This document shows, in pieces, positions 1 to 7,886 of a stretch of 10,784 bases of DNA. The notes beneath the pieces are model-generated. The model did not search any database. It saw only the letters and a program-made list of their open reading frames with translations, and was not told the origin of the DNA. Position 1 is the first letter of the stretch; each line of letters begins with the position of its first letter. Both the position numbers and the translations under genes were made by a program. Origin of the DNA: an uncultured Alphaproteobacteria bacterium (GTDB taxonomy: Bacteria > Pseudomonadota > Alphaproteobacteria > UBA7887); contig CAJWOI010000064.1 in assembly GCA_913044255.1 (NCBI GenBank), positions 1 through 10,784 of the forward strand. Direction: 5' to 3'.

Positions 1-704
1 GGGGCCAATCCATTAACACCAGCAACAAGTCGGCCGGTACGTTGCACGTCCACAAGGTGGCCACTTTGCATGATTCCGACCCAGTCGCACAACTCCGTGA
101 TCACAGCGATATCGTGACTGACTATCAAATAACTCATATCGTCATGATGTCGCAGTTCATTTAGCAGCTTTATGATGCCGGCTCGCGCCAGCATGTCGAG
201 CCCCGCTGTCGGCTCATCGAGAAGAAGGACCTTGGGTTCAAGTATTAGGGCACGAGCCAGTGCAACTCGTTGCCTCTGGCCTCCAGAAAGCTGATGCGGA
301 TAACGGTAGCGAATATTATCTTCGAGGCCAACGTCTTCCAGCGCCGCACCAACGCGGAGATCAACATCTCCCAAGTTATGAATGATAGCTGGCTCAGCAA
401 GTGATGTCTCGACCATGTGCCGGGGATGCAATGCAGAGTTAGAATCTTGAAACAAGAGTTGAACGTGTCGATAAAAGGCTGGGCTACGTTTTTTGAATTG
501 TAGCTGCTCGTCAATCTCAATCGTTCCTTCCCAATTGCCAATTAGACCGGCGATAGAATGCAGCACTGTTGATTTCCCACTACCACTCTGACCGGATAGG
601 CCAAAACTAATGCCAGTACCAAAACTAAAAGATACTCCGCGAACCGCAAACCGGCCGTGTCCTTTGGCGCCATAATTGACACCAAGATCTCGAATCACAA
701 TCAT
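1..704 (-). CDS. Peptide-type ABC transporter ATP-binding protein (DppF/OppF-like), C-terminus outside window
   Basis: Second ATPase of the dipeptide/oligopeptide-type importer; it would hydrolyse ATP at the inner face of the membrane to power uptake. The frame stays open from the ATG at 704 to base 1, giving 234 residues with no stop, so the gene continues past the left edge. Visible motifs are Walker A GQSGSGKST (residues 38-46), Q-loop FQD (Q86), signature LSGGQ (139-143), Walker B VLLLDEPTAGLD (159-170) and the H-loop histidine (H197). The Q-loop context reads FQDSNSALHP where most relatives have FQDPxxSLNP, a mild variation. The C-terminal oligopeptide-transporter tail cannot be checked. 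It starts 15 nt after the stop of the DppD-like gene, so it is the last visible gene of the operon. The ABC class is certain; the substrate is unknown. Confidence 0.93.
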   Translation of the reverse strand, partial: MIVIRDLGVNYGAKGHGRFAVRGVSFSFGTGISFGLSGQSGSGKSTVLHSIAGLIGNWEGTIEIDEQLQFKKRSPAFYRHVQLLFQDSNSALHPRHMVETSLAEPAIIHNLGDVDLRVGAALEDVGLEDNIRYRYPHQLSGGQRQRVALARALILEPKVLLLDEPTAGLDMLARAGIIKLLNELRHHDDMSYLIVSHDIAVITELCDWVGIMQSGHLVDVQRTGRLVAGVNGLA

Positions 705-719
705 AAGACTATCCCAGTT

Positions 720-1520
720 TTAATTGTGGTTAGTTGGTGACGCCTCCGCCACGAGACGCGGTCGTGCAGCCAATAGCGCTCGAGTATACGGATGATCTGA
801 CGCGCTGAGCGCTGACGCTTTTATTGTTTCAACTGACTCTCCATCCTGTATTACTACAATGCGGTCACAAAACCTTTCGACCAGAGAGAGGTCATGACTG
901 ATAAACAGCAACCCCATCCCTTGCGATTGAACTAATTCATCAATGATTTGGAGCACTGCCTGACCCGAGATCGCGTCCAAAGCAGACGTTGGTTCGTCCG
1001 CTATGAGCAAGTCAGGTCCACCAGCCAACATCATCGCTATCATCGCCCGTTGAGCCATGCCGCCAGATAATTCGCTAGGATAGGCGCTCCACATTTGGTC
1101 AGGATTTTCTATGTGAACTGACCGCAACATGCGTAAGCCATGCGTACGTGAAACCGACGCACTGAGGCCTTGGTGAATTTTATAGCTCTCGGAAATTTGG
1201 GCCCCAATCGTCATCACCGGATTCAGGGCAAGCAAAGGATCCTGGAATATCATTGCCATACGGCGCCCACGGAGCGACCGCATAGCCGTCTCACCACAGG
1301 TCAACAAATCATTGTTCTCGAAACGCATTTCATCCGCAAAAAGATGTGCGTTACGAGGCAACAGGCCCATGATGGCCCGGCCTATGCTGGACTTCCCAGA
1401 CCCAGATCCCCCGACGATCCCAAGTTTTTCGCGCTTACATATAAAATTCACGCCCGTGAGCCCCCTAACTTCCCCACGCGACGTGCGGTAAGAAACGCGT
1501 AAATTGTTAATCGTCAGCAT
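720..1520 (-). CDS. Peptide-type ABC transporter ATP-binding protein (DppD/OppD-like)
   Basis: First ATPase of the importer, 266 residues from the chosen start. Motifs: Walker A GGSGSGKS (37-44), Q-loop FQDPLLALNP (Q93), signature LSGGM (151-155), Walker B DLLIADEPTSALD (170-182) and H-loop H209. The HPYTRALL segment (243-250) is the hallmark of the oligopeptide/dipeptide transporter ATPase C-terminal tail, which separates this family from other ABC ATPases. The frame is open back to an ATG at 1565, but that start would overlap the permease gene by about 40 nt. The ATG at 1520 gives the usual N-terminus (MLTINNLRVSY) and lies 4 nt after the permease stop. No strong ribosome binding site is visible, so translational coupling is likely. 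It probably pairs with the downstream DppF-like ATPase as a heterodimer, as is usual for the family. Confidence 0.93.
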   Translation of the reverse strand: MLTINNLRVSYRTSRGEVRGLTGVNFICKREKLGIVGGSGSGKSSIGRAIMGLLPRNAHLFADEMRFENNDLLTCGETAMRSLRGRRMAMIFQDPLLALNPVMTIGAQISESYKIHQGLSASVSRTHGLRMLRSVHIENPDQMWSAYPSELSGGMAQRAMIAMMLAGGPDLLIADEPTSALDAISGQAVLQIIDELVQSQGMGLLFISHDLSLVERFCDRIVVIQDGESVETIKASALSASDHPYTRALLAARPRLVAEASPTNHN

Positions 1521-1524
1521 CACT

Positions 1525-2421
1525 TTAACCGCGCGGATCAAGTGCGTCGCGCAGGCCATCTCCAAGCAGATTAAACCCGAGGCTCACGAGCAAAATGGCT
1601 AAACCCGGCATAGTAGCCAACCACCATTGATCAAATAAATACTGTCGACCATTAGCAATCATCGCACCCCATTCTGGTGAAGGCGGCTTTGCTCCAAGAC
1701 CCAAAAAACCAAGCCCAGCAGCAGTTAGGATGACTCCTGCCATATCCAATGTCACTCGAACTACCATCGAATTGACACACATTGGCATCACGTATCTGCG
1801 GATCAAACGCCACGATGAAGCTCCCTGCAAACGTGCTGCGGAAACATAATTGGCTGACCGAACCACGAGCGTTTCCGCTCGCGCGATCCGCGCGTAGACA
1901 GGCCAGGAAGTCAAAGCAATTGCAATCACAGCATTCTCGATACCAGGACCCAGGGCAGCAACGAACGCAAGCGCTAAAATCAGCCTTGGGAAAGCCAGGA
2001 AAATATCGGTGATCCGCATTATGGCGAGGTCAAACCAGCCTCCCCGATAACCCGAGACACAACCCAAAATCAACCCGAAAGGAGCCGCAATCACCGCCAC
2101 TAATACGACGATGCTTAACGTAATGCGTGCACCGTGTAAGACACGCGAAAAAATATCGCGTCCAAGCTCATCTGTGCCAAGCCAGTAACTCATATTGGGC
2201 GGCATTAAGCGCACTGCCAGGTCTTGAGCATACGGGTCGTGGGGGGACAAAGTTGGGCCCAGCAACGCGACAATTGCCAGTAGTATAACAACCCCTAAGC
2301 CCACCATGGCCATCACATTTCGGCTCAACAATCGCCAGAATAATGAAAAGCGGGCCAGTTTCGCGTGCCCACGAGAACTAGGCGCACCCGCAGCGTGTGA
2401 GGCGTCGCGGGCAATCTTCAT
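1525..2421 (-). CDS. Peptide-type ABC transporter permease (DppC/OppC-like)
   Basis: Inner-membrane permease subunit, 298 residues, a normal length for DppC/OppC. A cytoplasmic N-terminus of about 35 residues precedes the first membrane segment (about 37-57). The segment LGTDELGRDIFSRVL (81-95) is the family's conserved stretch before the transmembrane domain. Further hydrophobic segments lie around 101-122, 139-158, 162-176, 226-243 and 270-290. The EAA loop that docks on the ATPases runs about 190-213 (NYVSAARLQGAS, then RRYVMP). The C-terminus LGDGLRDALDPRG is typical. The ATG overlaps the TGA of the upstream permease gene in an ATGA, indicating coupled translation in one transcript. The family is clear; the transported molecule is not. 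Confidence 0.95.
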   Translation of the reverse strand: MKIARDASHAAGAPSSRGHAKLARFSLFWRLLSRNVMAMVGLGVVILLAIVALLGPTLSPHDPYAQDLAVRLMPPNMSYWLGTDELGRDIFSRVLHGARITLSIVVLVAVIAAPFGLILGCVSGYRGGWFDLAIMRITDIFLAFPRLILALAFVAALGPGIENAVIAIALTSWPVYARIARAETLVVRSANYVSAARLQGASSWRLIRRYVMPMCVNSMVVRVTLDMAGVILTAAGLGFLGLGAKPPSPEWGAMIANGRQYLFDQWWLATMPGLAILLVSLGFNLLGDGLRDALDPRG

Positions 2422-3554
2422 TTAGCTCTCGGGTCAATCCGAGAATAAATTGCGTCTGTTACGAGATTTAACCCCAGAAAAACAAGCCCAATAACTACCG
2501 TGGCACCAAGTACTGCATTCATATCAGCGCTTAGCAACGCGTTAGTAAGATAAAGCCCGAGGCCCGGCCAAGCAAAAACCGTTTCAGTTAATACAGAACC
2601 TTCGAGCAGACTGCCATAACTTAGCGCAACAACGGTAACTAAAGGTACGGCGGCATTACCAAGCGCGTGCCGCCAAACGACGCGCCCTTCGCTCAACCCT
2701 TTAGCACGCGCAGCGACTATATGATCCTGGGTGAGTTGTTCGATCATAAAACTACGAGTCATGCGCGCAATATAAGCCATCGAAAAATAACCCAAGATAG
2801 CCGATGGCAACGCTATATGAGCACACGCGCTGGCGAATGCTCGAAAATTTCCTGCCAACAATGAATCAACAAGCAATAGACGCGTCACAGTTGGCACCAT
2901 TCCGTCATAAAGAATGTCGATCCTCCCGGGCCCTGCAATCCAACCAAGTTTTGCATATAAAACCAGCAGACCGATCATACCAAGCCAAAACGTGGGCATC
3001 GAATAACCGAACAGCGAAATAATTCGAATGACGTGATCAGGAAGGCGCCCCCGCCGAGCCGCAGAATACACGCCGGCCGGAATTCCTAAAATTATGCCAA
3101 ATAGTGTTGCCAAAGTAGCAAGCTCAAGAGTCGCAGGAAAGTAGAGAGCAATATCTTCAACGATAGGCCGCCGGGTTAACGTGCTCGTTCCCAGATCACC
3201 ACGCCCAAATTTCCCAAAATACATACCCACTTGAACAAGGAGCGGCTGATCAAGGCCCATCTCCGCACGAGCAGCAGCATAACTTTCAGGACTCGCCTGG
3301 TCTCCTACAACAGCCAGCACAGGATCAACCGGTATCACCCTGCCAATCATAAATGTTACCAGCAACAGGCCGATTATCGTGACCACAATACTAGCTAAAG
3401 CACGTGCAACACGCGTTATACAAAAGGCCAACCGCAAAATAAAAGTCGGCCGGATAAGAAGCGTTGGGTCAGTTGCATTTCCTTGCTCATGTGCATTCTG
3501 TTGAGAGAAGTAATTTTTCTTCACGCCAATAGGGTTTCTTTGAAAATCGGTCAT
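2418..3554 (-). CDS. Peptide-type ABC transporter permease (DppB/OppB-like)
   Basis: Partner permease, 378 residues from the ATG at 3554. The first membrane segment is at about 50-74, followed by VIPVDPVLAVVGDQAS (73-88), the periplasmic region seen in DppB proteins. Later segments lie around 141-164, 176-200, 249-265, 302-315 and 347-368. The EAA loop is at about 278-304 (AARAKGLSEGR, then HALGNAAVP), and the tail SRIDPR is typical. The protein carries about 45 residues before the first membrane segment, where relatives usually have about ten. Either this is a real cytoplasmic extension or translation starts later, for example at the in-frame TTG codons for residues 40 or 42 (around 3431-3437). 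No clear ribosome binding site supports either choice. The start is 9 nt after the binding-protein stop, and the end overlaps the next gene by 4 nt. Confidence 0.94.
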   Translation of the reverse strand: MTDFQRNPIGVKKNYFSQQNAHEQGNATDPTLLIRPTFILRLAFCITRVARALASIVVTIIGLLLVTFMIGRVIPVDPVLAVVGDQASPESYAAARAEMGLDQPLLVQVGMYFGKFGRGDLGTSTLTRRPIVEDIALYFPATLELATLATLFGIILGIPAGVYSAARRGRLPDHVIRIISLFGYSMPTFWLGMIGLLVLYAKLGWIAGPGRIDILYDGMVPTVTRLLLVDSLLAGNFRAFASACAHIALPSAILGYFSMAYIARMTRSFMIEQLTQDHIVAARAKGLSEGRVVWRHALGNAAVPLVTVVALSYGSLLEGSVLTETVFAWPGLGLYLTNALLSADMNAVLGATVVIGLVFLGLNLVTDAIYSRIDPRAK

Positions 3555-3563
3555 CGGGAAAAT

Positions 3564-5156
3564 TTATTTCGAAACACGTTCGTAATGTATCTGGTCAGAA
3601 GTCAAGCCCACCTCCAAGCCAGTAACTTCTTTTCGCATAGCAAATAAGGCTCGTTCTTGAAAAAGAATAATGAACGGAGAGCCTGTTTGAAGACTACGTT
3701 GTAGATTTCGATAAACCTCCGCTCGGTAGAGCGGGTCCCGTACCAATGTTGCCTCATCAGTGCGTCGAGTAATATCTGGAATTTCCCAACTATTCCTCCA
3801 AGCCAGCGTCTTATCAACGGCATCGCTGGCGTTGTTCAAATTGCGAGCAAATGCTGCAGCATTAGAATGCGGATCTAGGTAATCCGGACCCCAGTAACCT
3901 AGGTAAACATCGTGTTGGCGAGCCCGATACTTTGTTAACACCTGCTTACCGTCACCTGGCCGTATATCCATTACAATTCCAACTTCGGCGAGACTGGCTT
4001 GGATCGCTTGAGCGATTTGCAAAGCTAACGGATCTGAACGCACATCTACTTTAATTGAAAAACCTTTGCTGTACCCTGCCTCAATAAGCAATCGGCGTGC
4101 CCGCGCCAAATCTAGAGCAAAGGGGGTTTCCTCCAGCGCACCAATAAAACCCTTTGGCAAAAACGCTTGATGAACTTCAGCACGACCCGGAAGCAAATGC
4201 CGAACGATGCTTTGATAATCAATAGAGTAACGGATGGCCTGTTGCACTTGAGTGAGGGCAAGGATTGGATTTTTTTGATTAAGAGCCATGTAAAAAATAC
4301 GCGCCTGAGGCGCGGACCACGTGACAATACCGGGTTCCTCAGCAAGTGCCGCGATCTGATCGGGAGCAATATCGCGAGCAATATCAATGTCACCGCGGAT
4401 CAACATGAGTCTTTGCGTCGCTGGTTCTCGAATATCGCGGATTACAAATCGTTCGATCGTCGTTGATGCGCTTGGATAATCATGATTTGCCTCCAGCATC
4501 ACGTATTCTCCCGCATTCCAGCGATGCAGTCGGAATGGACCCGAACCAGCACTGTGGGACCGCAACCATTCGTGGCCGAGGTCGCCGTCCCGTTCATGGG
4601 CTAGCGCAACTTCCCTATCTACGATAGAGGTCATTGCCGAACTAAGAATGTTCATAACAAGAGATGGCGCGTAGTCACGATCCGTTTCAAGCATAAACCG
4701 CTGCGGATCAATTGCTCGCACTCTGGCTCCAACATTTTCCTTGGTAAAACCCAATTGGGAGAGAATAAACGAGGGAGTTTTGTTCAGGATAACTGAGCGC
4801 CTAAGCGAAAAAACGGCATCAAATGCGGAGACTGGCCTTCCATTTTCGAAAACCGGCCCTTCCTTCAAGCGAAACTCATAAGTACGGCCATCCTCGCTAA
4901 CGGACCAGCCCTGAACCAAACTAGGTGTTGGTTCGCCAGGGCCCACACGGTTGGCTTCAAACAAGCGATCGTAGAGGTTGGCTATGATTTCGGTACCAGA
5001 AAACTCAAACGCTTCAGCAGGGTCAAGCGTAATCAAGTCATCGAGAGATTTAGCCATCACAAGGATATTTGTCGGAGTTGCAGACCAACAACTAACAGGC
5101 CCCAGAAAAGCCGCTGCGATAACTAAGGTCTGTCCGAAGAATCTTAACGAGAGCAA
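3564..5156 (-). CDS. ABC transporter solute-binding protein, family 5 (DppA/OppA-like)
   Basis: Periplasmic binding protein that would capture the substrate and deliver it to the permease pair; 530 residues, typical of SBP_bac_5 proteins. The N-terminus is a Sec signal peptide: one Arg near the start, a hydrophobic core at about 10-22, then small residues around 22-26. A Cys at 23 follows PVS, which is a poor lipobox, so a soluble periplasmic protein is more likely than a lipoprotein. The mature start (LDPAEAFEFSGTEIIANLYD, residues 44-63) and the C-terminal FIILFQE segment are family hallmarks. The start must be TTG: upstream in this frame a TAG at 5174-5172 comes before any ATG or GTG. AGGA at 5169-5166 sits 9 nt ahead as ribosome binding site. 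It is the first gene of the operon and divergent from argE. Relatives bind dipeptides, oligopeptides, nickel, glutathione and other ligands; I cannot choose among them. Confidence 0.94.
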   Translation of the reverse strand: MLSLRFFGQTLVIAAAFLGPVSCWSATPTNILVMAKSLDDLITLDPAEAFEFSGTEIIANLYDRLFEANRVGPGEPTPSLVQGWSVSEDGRTYEFRLKEGPVFENGRPVSAFDAVFSLRRSVILNKTPSFILSQLGFTKENVGARVRAIDPQRFMLETDRDYAPSLVMNILSSAMTSIVDREVALAHERDGDLGHEWLRSHSAGSGPFRLHRWNAGEYVMLEANHDYPSASTTIERFVIRDIREPATQRLMLIRGDIDIARDIAPDQIAALAEEPGIVTWSAPQARIFYMALNQKNPILALTQVQQAIRYSIDYQSIVRHLLPGRAEVHQAFLPKGFIGALEETPFALDLARARRLLIEAGYSKGFSIKVDVRSDPLALQIAQAIQASLAEVGIVMDIRPGDGKQVLTKYRARQHDVYLGYWGPDYLDPHSNAAAFARNLNNASDAVDKTLAWRNSWEIPDITRRTDEATLVRDPLYRAEVYRNLQRSLQTGSPFIILFQERALFAMRKEVTGLEVGLTSDQIHYERVSK

Positions 5157-5270
5157 AAACCGTAATCCTAACTATCGTTGAATCTAAATCATGATCGTTA
5201 AAACTATTCTGGCGTCCGTGGGGCTTCCCAGCTTACATTGTCTCCCCAAAAGATCGAGTCCACCAGTGCA
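5157..5270. promoter_or_regulatory. Divergent promoter region between the ABC importer operon and argE
   Basis: About 114 bases separate the TTG start of the binding protein (minus) from the ATG of argE (plus), so promoters for both directions must lie here or just inside the genes. The stretch is A/T-rich from about 5163 to 5210. I could not place a convincing -35/-10 pair with normal spacing on either strand. A direct repeat, ATCGTTGAA (5174-5182) and ATCGTTAAA (5194-5202), recurs with a 20-bp period. Confidence 0.5.
5174..5202. repeat. Imperfect direct repeat ATCGTT(G/A)AA, 20-bp period
   Basis: Two 9-base copies that differ at one base lie between the divergent importer and argE starts. 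The 20-bp period is about two helical turns, so a regulator could bind both copies on one DNA face. Short A/T-rich repeats also arise by chance, so the functional reading is only a suggestion. Confidence 0.3.
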
Positions 5271-6443
5271 ATGACCTTTCCCACGTATACTCCAATAGAA
5301 ATGATAGACCGACTGGTCTCATTTGACACGACAAGTCGAAATTCTAACTTGGAACTTATCAATTTTATATCCGAGTATTTATTGGCGCATGGGATCGAAT
5401 CCCAGCGCGTGTACGATACTGGCAACAAGAAAGCTAATCTTTTTGCGACGGTTGGCCCCAATACAAAGGGCGGTATCGTCCTATCAGCTCACACAGACGT
5501 TGTGCCGGTCGATGGACAGGAATGGCATAGCAACCCTTTCTCGATGACTCTGAAGAATGAAAAATTATATGGCCGCGGAACATCCGACATGAAAAGTTTT
5601 CCGGCGATATTTTTATCCATGCTCCCGCAATTTATGGCAGCCGATTTGCATACGCCAATACATTTAGCCTTGTCTTACGATGAGGAAGTGGGCTGTCTAG
5701 GAGCGCCACAACTGGTTTCACTCATGAAGGACCTTCGAATCTCACCGAGGATAGTAATTATCGGTGAGCCGACGGAGATGAAGGTTGTCAACCGACATAA
5801 AGGCGTATTTCGATACCGCACTACTGCGAATGGCCTCGAGGCACATTCCGCGTACCCAGACAACGGTGTAAGCGCAATCTTTCACACCGCTAACGCAATA
5901 CATTTCCTGGATAATTTAGCCAACGATCTGCGTAATCGTGCTGATGGCCTGGGAAATTTCGATCCTCCCTACCACACTCTCCATATCGGAACACTGAATG
6001 GCGGCACGGCCAGCAATATAGTACCCCGCCAGTGTACTTTCGATTGGGAGGCCCGACTTATCCCCGGAAGTGACGTCAACGCGCTGGTGCTCAATCCGTT
6101 TGAGCACTATCTTGACATGAATGTGCGCCCGAAGATGCAAAATATCTCGAAGCAAACTGGAATTTCAACGGAAACTGTGGTTCAAGTTCCCGGGCTATCG
6201 CCGGGGGAAAGCCGCGATAGTGAAGCTCTTGGACGGGCCCTGAGCGGCCATAACGGCCCCGCTGGCGCAATCTCATTCGGCACAGAAGCCGGGTTGTTTC
6301 AACGTGCCGGTTTTGCAACTCTTGTTTGCGGGCCGGGCAGCATTTTACAGGCTCATAAGCCCAACGAATATATTGAACTTGACCAAGTAGAAGCCTGTGA
6401 ACGCTTTATGCGTCGTCTGATAAGCCAACTATCGAGGACATAA
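5271..6443 (+). CDS. argE: Acetylornithine deacetylase (ArgE), M20 family metallohydrolase
   Basis: Predicted to hydrolyse N2-acetyl-L-ornithine to ornithine and acetate in the cytoplasm (arginine biosynthesis); 390 residues, normal for ArgE. The M20 two-zinc site is complete: SAHTDVVPVDG (H74, D76), GRGTSDMK (D106), YDEEVG (catalytic and ligand glutamates E138/E139), GEPTE (E166) and the late histidine in ILQAHKPNEY (H362). The lid (dimerisation) domain lies between about 175 and 290 and contains NGGTASNIVP (243-252), typical of the family. The frame is open back to a TTG at 5238, but the ATG at 5271 gives the usual ArgE N-terminus (TPIEMIDRLVSFDTTSRNSN). No good ribosome binding site is visible for either start. 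It stands divergent from a peptide-type importer, so a role in deacylating an imported N-acyl amino acid or peptide is an alternative. M20 specificity is hard to predict from sequence. Confidence 0.88.
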   Translation: MTFPTYTPIEMIDRLVSFDTTSRNSNLELINFISEYLLAHGIESQRVYDTGNKKANLFATVGPNTKGGIVLSAHTDVVPVDGQEWHSNPFSMTLKNEKLYGRGTSDMKSFPAIFLSMLPQFMAADLHTPIHLALSYDEEVGCLGAPQLVSLMKDLRISPRIVIIGEPTEMKVVNRHKGVFRYRTTANGLEAHSAYPDNGVSAIFHTANAIHFLDNLANDLRNRADGLGNFDPPYHTLHIGTLNGGTASNIVPRQCTFDWEARLIPGSDVNALVLNPFEHYLDMNVRPKMQNISKQTGISTETVVQVPGLSPGESRDSEALGRALSGHNGPAGAISFGTEAGLFQRAGFATLVCGPGSILQAHKPNEYIELDQVEACERFMRRLISQLSRT

Positions 6444-6529
6444 AGAACCTTACGAATGGCACCGTTCGGAGCATGAAAAATCAATCATCAATTGTGTTGG
6501 CATACGCCAATCGGCGCATTTTCCCCATG
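6444..6529. terminator. Convergent gap between argE and plsC with two small hairpins (weak terminator candidates)
   Basis: Two short hairpins lie between the convergent genes. CGAATG (6453-6458) pairs with CGTTCG (6463-6468) around a GCAC loop, with one G-U pair. TTGGC (6497-6501) pairs with GCCAA (6506-6510) around ATAC. Neither is followed directly by a T-run in its reading direction; on the minus strand five T's (6480-6476) come 16 nt after the second hairpin. Terminator function is therefore doubtful. Confidence 0.25.
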
Positions 6530-7255
6530 TCAGAACTGCCCCGCGGACTGACGCCCCTCGTCAACTAACTCCCCAGTAGCACGTTCGATTCGTGTAGATA
6601 ATTCCTTGATGAACACCCTTGAATTTAACCCTGCAGGCATTGCACTTAGGAACTCAAGCACTATGGTTCCAGGAACTTTTACGAATTTATTACGACCCCA
6701 GACCACGCCAGAGTTTAACGCAACAGGAATGATGCGCACATCCAAATGATTATAGAGCAGTGCTATACCTGGCTGATAAGCTTTTGCCACCCCAGGCTCG
6801 ACCCTTGTCCCTTGAGGGAATACAACAATCTGCCGACCCGCATTTAACGCTATTTGTGCCTCCCCCAACATGCGTTTTAGCGCACGCACACCTCCCGAGC
6901 GATCAACGACTATTTGGCGATTCCCGGAGATATACCAGCCGAATACCGGGATCCAGGTCAATTCACGTTTAAGTACAAAACAGGCATCTGGCAGCAGGCG
7001 AAGAAATTCAATTGCCTCCCATGCGGATTGGTGTTTTGCCGCAATCAAACACGGACCACTCGGGATCTCACCTCGTATTTCAACACGGACCCCAACTGCA
7101 ACGGAAAGCCACCATCGCAACACAGATGACCAGACATGACCACACCGTGGCAAGACCTTTCGATCGAGGATCAAAATTGGCAGAAACACTATCATCAAGA
7201 CTAATGTCCCCGTGTAGAACCCAACGTTGAACACAAAAGAACGAAGGAGAATCAT
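6530..7255 (-). CDS. plsC: Lysophospholipid / 1-acylglycerol-3-phosphate acyltransferase family protein (PlsC-like)
   Basis: Predicted membrane-bound acyltransferase that places an acyl chain on lysophosphatidic acid or a related lysophospholipid; 241 residues, usual for PlsC. An N-terminal membrane anchor spans about 8-30. The acceptor motifs are present in order: KHQSAWE (74-80) as motif I, GNRQIVVDR (111-119) as motif II, VFPQGTR (145-151) as motif III and IPVALNSG (176-183) as motif IV. Motif I reads HX4E where the textbook form is HX4D, and motif III reads FPQGTR for FPEGTR. I recall both forms in proteobacterial PlsC-like proteins, so they do not by themselves argue for inactivity. The ATG overlaps the TGA of the DUF218 gene in an ATGA. 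Whether this is the main phospholipid-synthesis PlsC or a paralogue cannot be told from the window. Confidence 0.85.
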   Translation of the reverse strand: MILLRSFVFNVGFYTGTLVLMIVFLPILILDRKVLPRCGHVWSSVLRWWLSVAVGVRVEIRGEIPSGPCLIAAKHQSAWEAIEFLRLLPDACFVLKRELTWIPVFGWYISGNRQIVVDRSGGVRALKRMLGEAQIALNAGRQIVVFPQGTRVEPGVAKAYQPGIALLYNHLDVRIIPVALNSGVVWGRNKFVKVPGTIVLEFLSAMPAGLNSRVFIKELSTRIERATGELVDEGRQSAGQF

Positions 7256-7881
7256 TTTCCGTGATTACCCCGGGGTTCTATCGCAGAACGTAGGCAGGTA
7301 GCCAAAAATTTAACGTACTCGTTAATCAACAAAGCTGTAGTCCCTGGCCATAACCACCACTGATCGAGGTGAACACTGGCAGGGAATACAGGATGCGGCA
7401 CTACCTCCACTTTCGGCATGGCATGCTCGAATTCTTTACGACTGCGAAGCATATGGTACCCGGCCGTAATTAAGCGCAAACTCTCAAAACCATTATTACC
7501 CATCCATTCCGTCGCCTCTTTAGCATTGCCAAAAGTGTCACGGGCGCTATGCCCAATGTCGATTTGGTCGCTAAAATCGTTGGCATCTCTTTTAACTGCA
7601 GCCAGAAGTGTGTTTACGTCAACCGCACTCGACACACCGGAAACCAACATTTTTTGCGCCCAACCGCCATGCAATAATTCTAGACCCGTGGTCAAACGCT
7701 CGCTACCTCCAGTCAACACCACGATAGCATCTGTTGTCCGCGAAGGAGGCTCCGCAACACGAGGTACTGCGGCTGCAAATACAAAAAATCCTGCCAAGCC
7801 GACAAACAATATACCTAAGGCCGCCCAGATAAAGACCCGGTAGTGTATCAACCGCAATCGGAAGCGTTCAGAAACTATCAT
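7252..7881 (-). CDS. YdcF family (DUF218) membrane-anchored protein
   Basis: DUF218 proteins (YdcF, SanA and ElyC in E. coli) are envelope-associated; ElyC has been linked to peptidoglycan and lipid-carrier homeostasis, but no reaction is established for the family. From the ATG at 7881 the protein has 209 residues: a short cytoplasmic lead, one membrane segment (about 17-38), then the DUF218 domain, probably periplasmic. Family motifs are DAIVVLTGGSERLTTGLELL (51-70), KMLVSGV (77-83), the ARDTFGNAKEA segment (113-123) and ITAGYHMLRSRKEF (138-151). The frame is open back to an ATG at 7986, but that part lies inside ftsX and lacks family character. The ATG at 7881 is 5 nt after the ftsX stop. 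It sits between ftsX and plsC in one tight operon, which fits a role in envelope assembly. The exact function is unknown. Confidence 0.87.
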   Translation of the reverse strand: MIVSERFRLRLIHYRVFIWAALGILFVGLAGFFVFAAAVPRVAEPPSRTTDAIVVLTGGSERLTTGLELLHGGWAQKMLVSGVSSAVDVNTLLAAVKRDANDFSDQIDIGHSARDTFGNAKEATEWMGNNGFESLRLITAGYHMLRSRKEFEHAMPKVEVVPHPVFPASVHLDQWWLWPGTTALLINEYVKFLATCLRSAIEPRGNHGK

Positions 7882-7886
7882 AGTAA

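Noticed and set aside
1521..1565. Longer N-terminus for the DppD-like ATPase
   Set aside because: The extra 15 residues lie within the end of the DppC-like gene and do not resemble the ATPase N-terminus; the ATG at 1520 fits the family.
4112..4466. Open frames of 93 and 99 codons on both strands
   Set aside because: Both overlap the middle of the solute-binding protein gene and show no domain character.
7418..7843. A 141-codon plus-strand open frame
   Set aside because: It lies wholly antisense to the DUF218 gene, whose protein has clear family motifs. The antisense product is rich in Ser, Thr and Pro and has no recognisable domain; it is a shadow.
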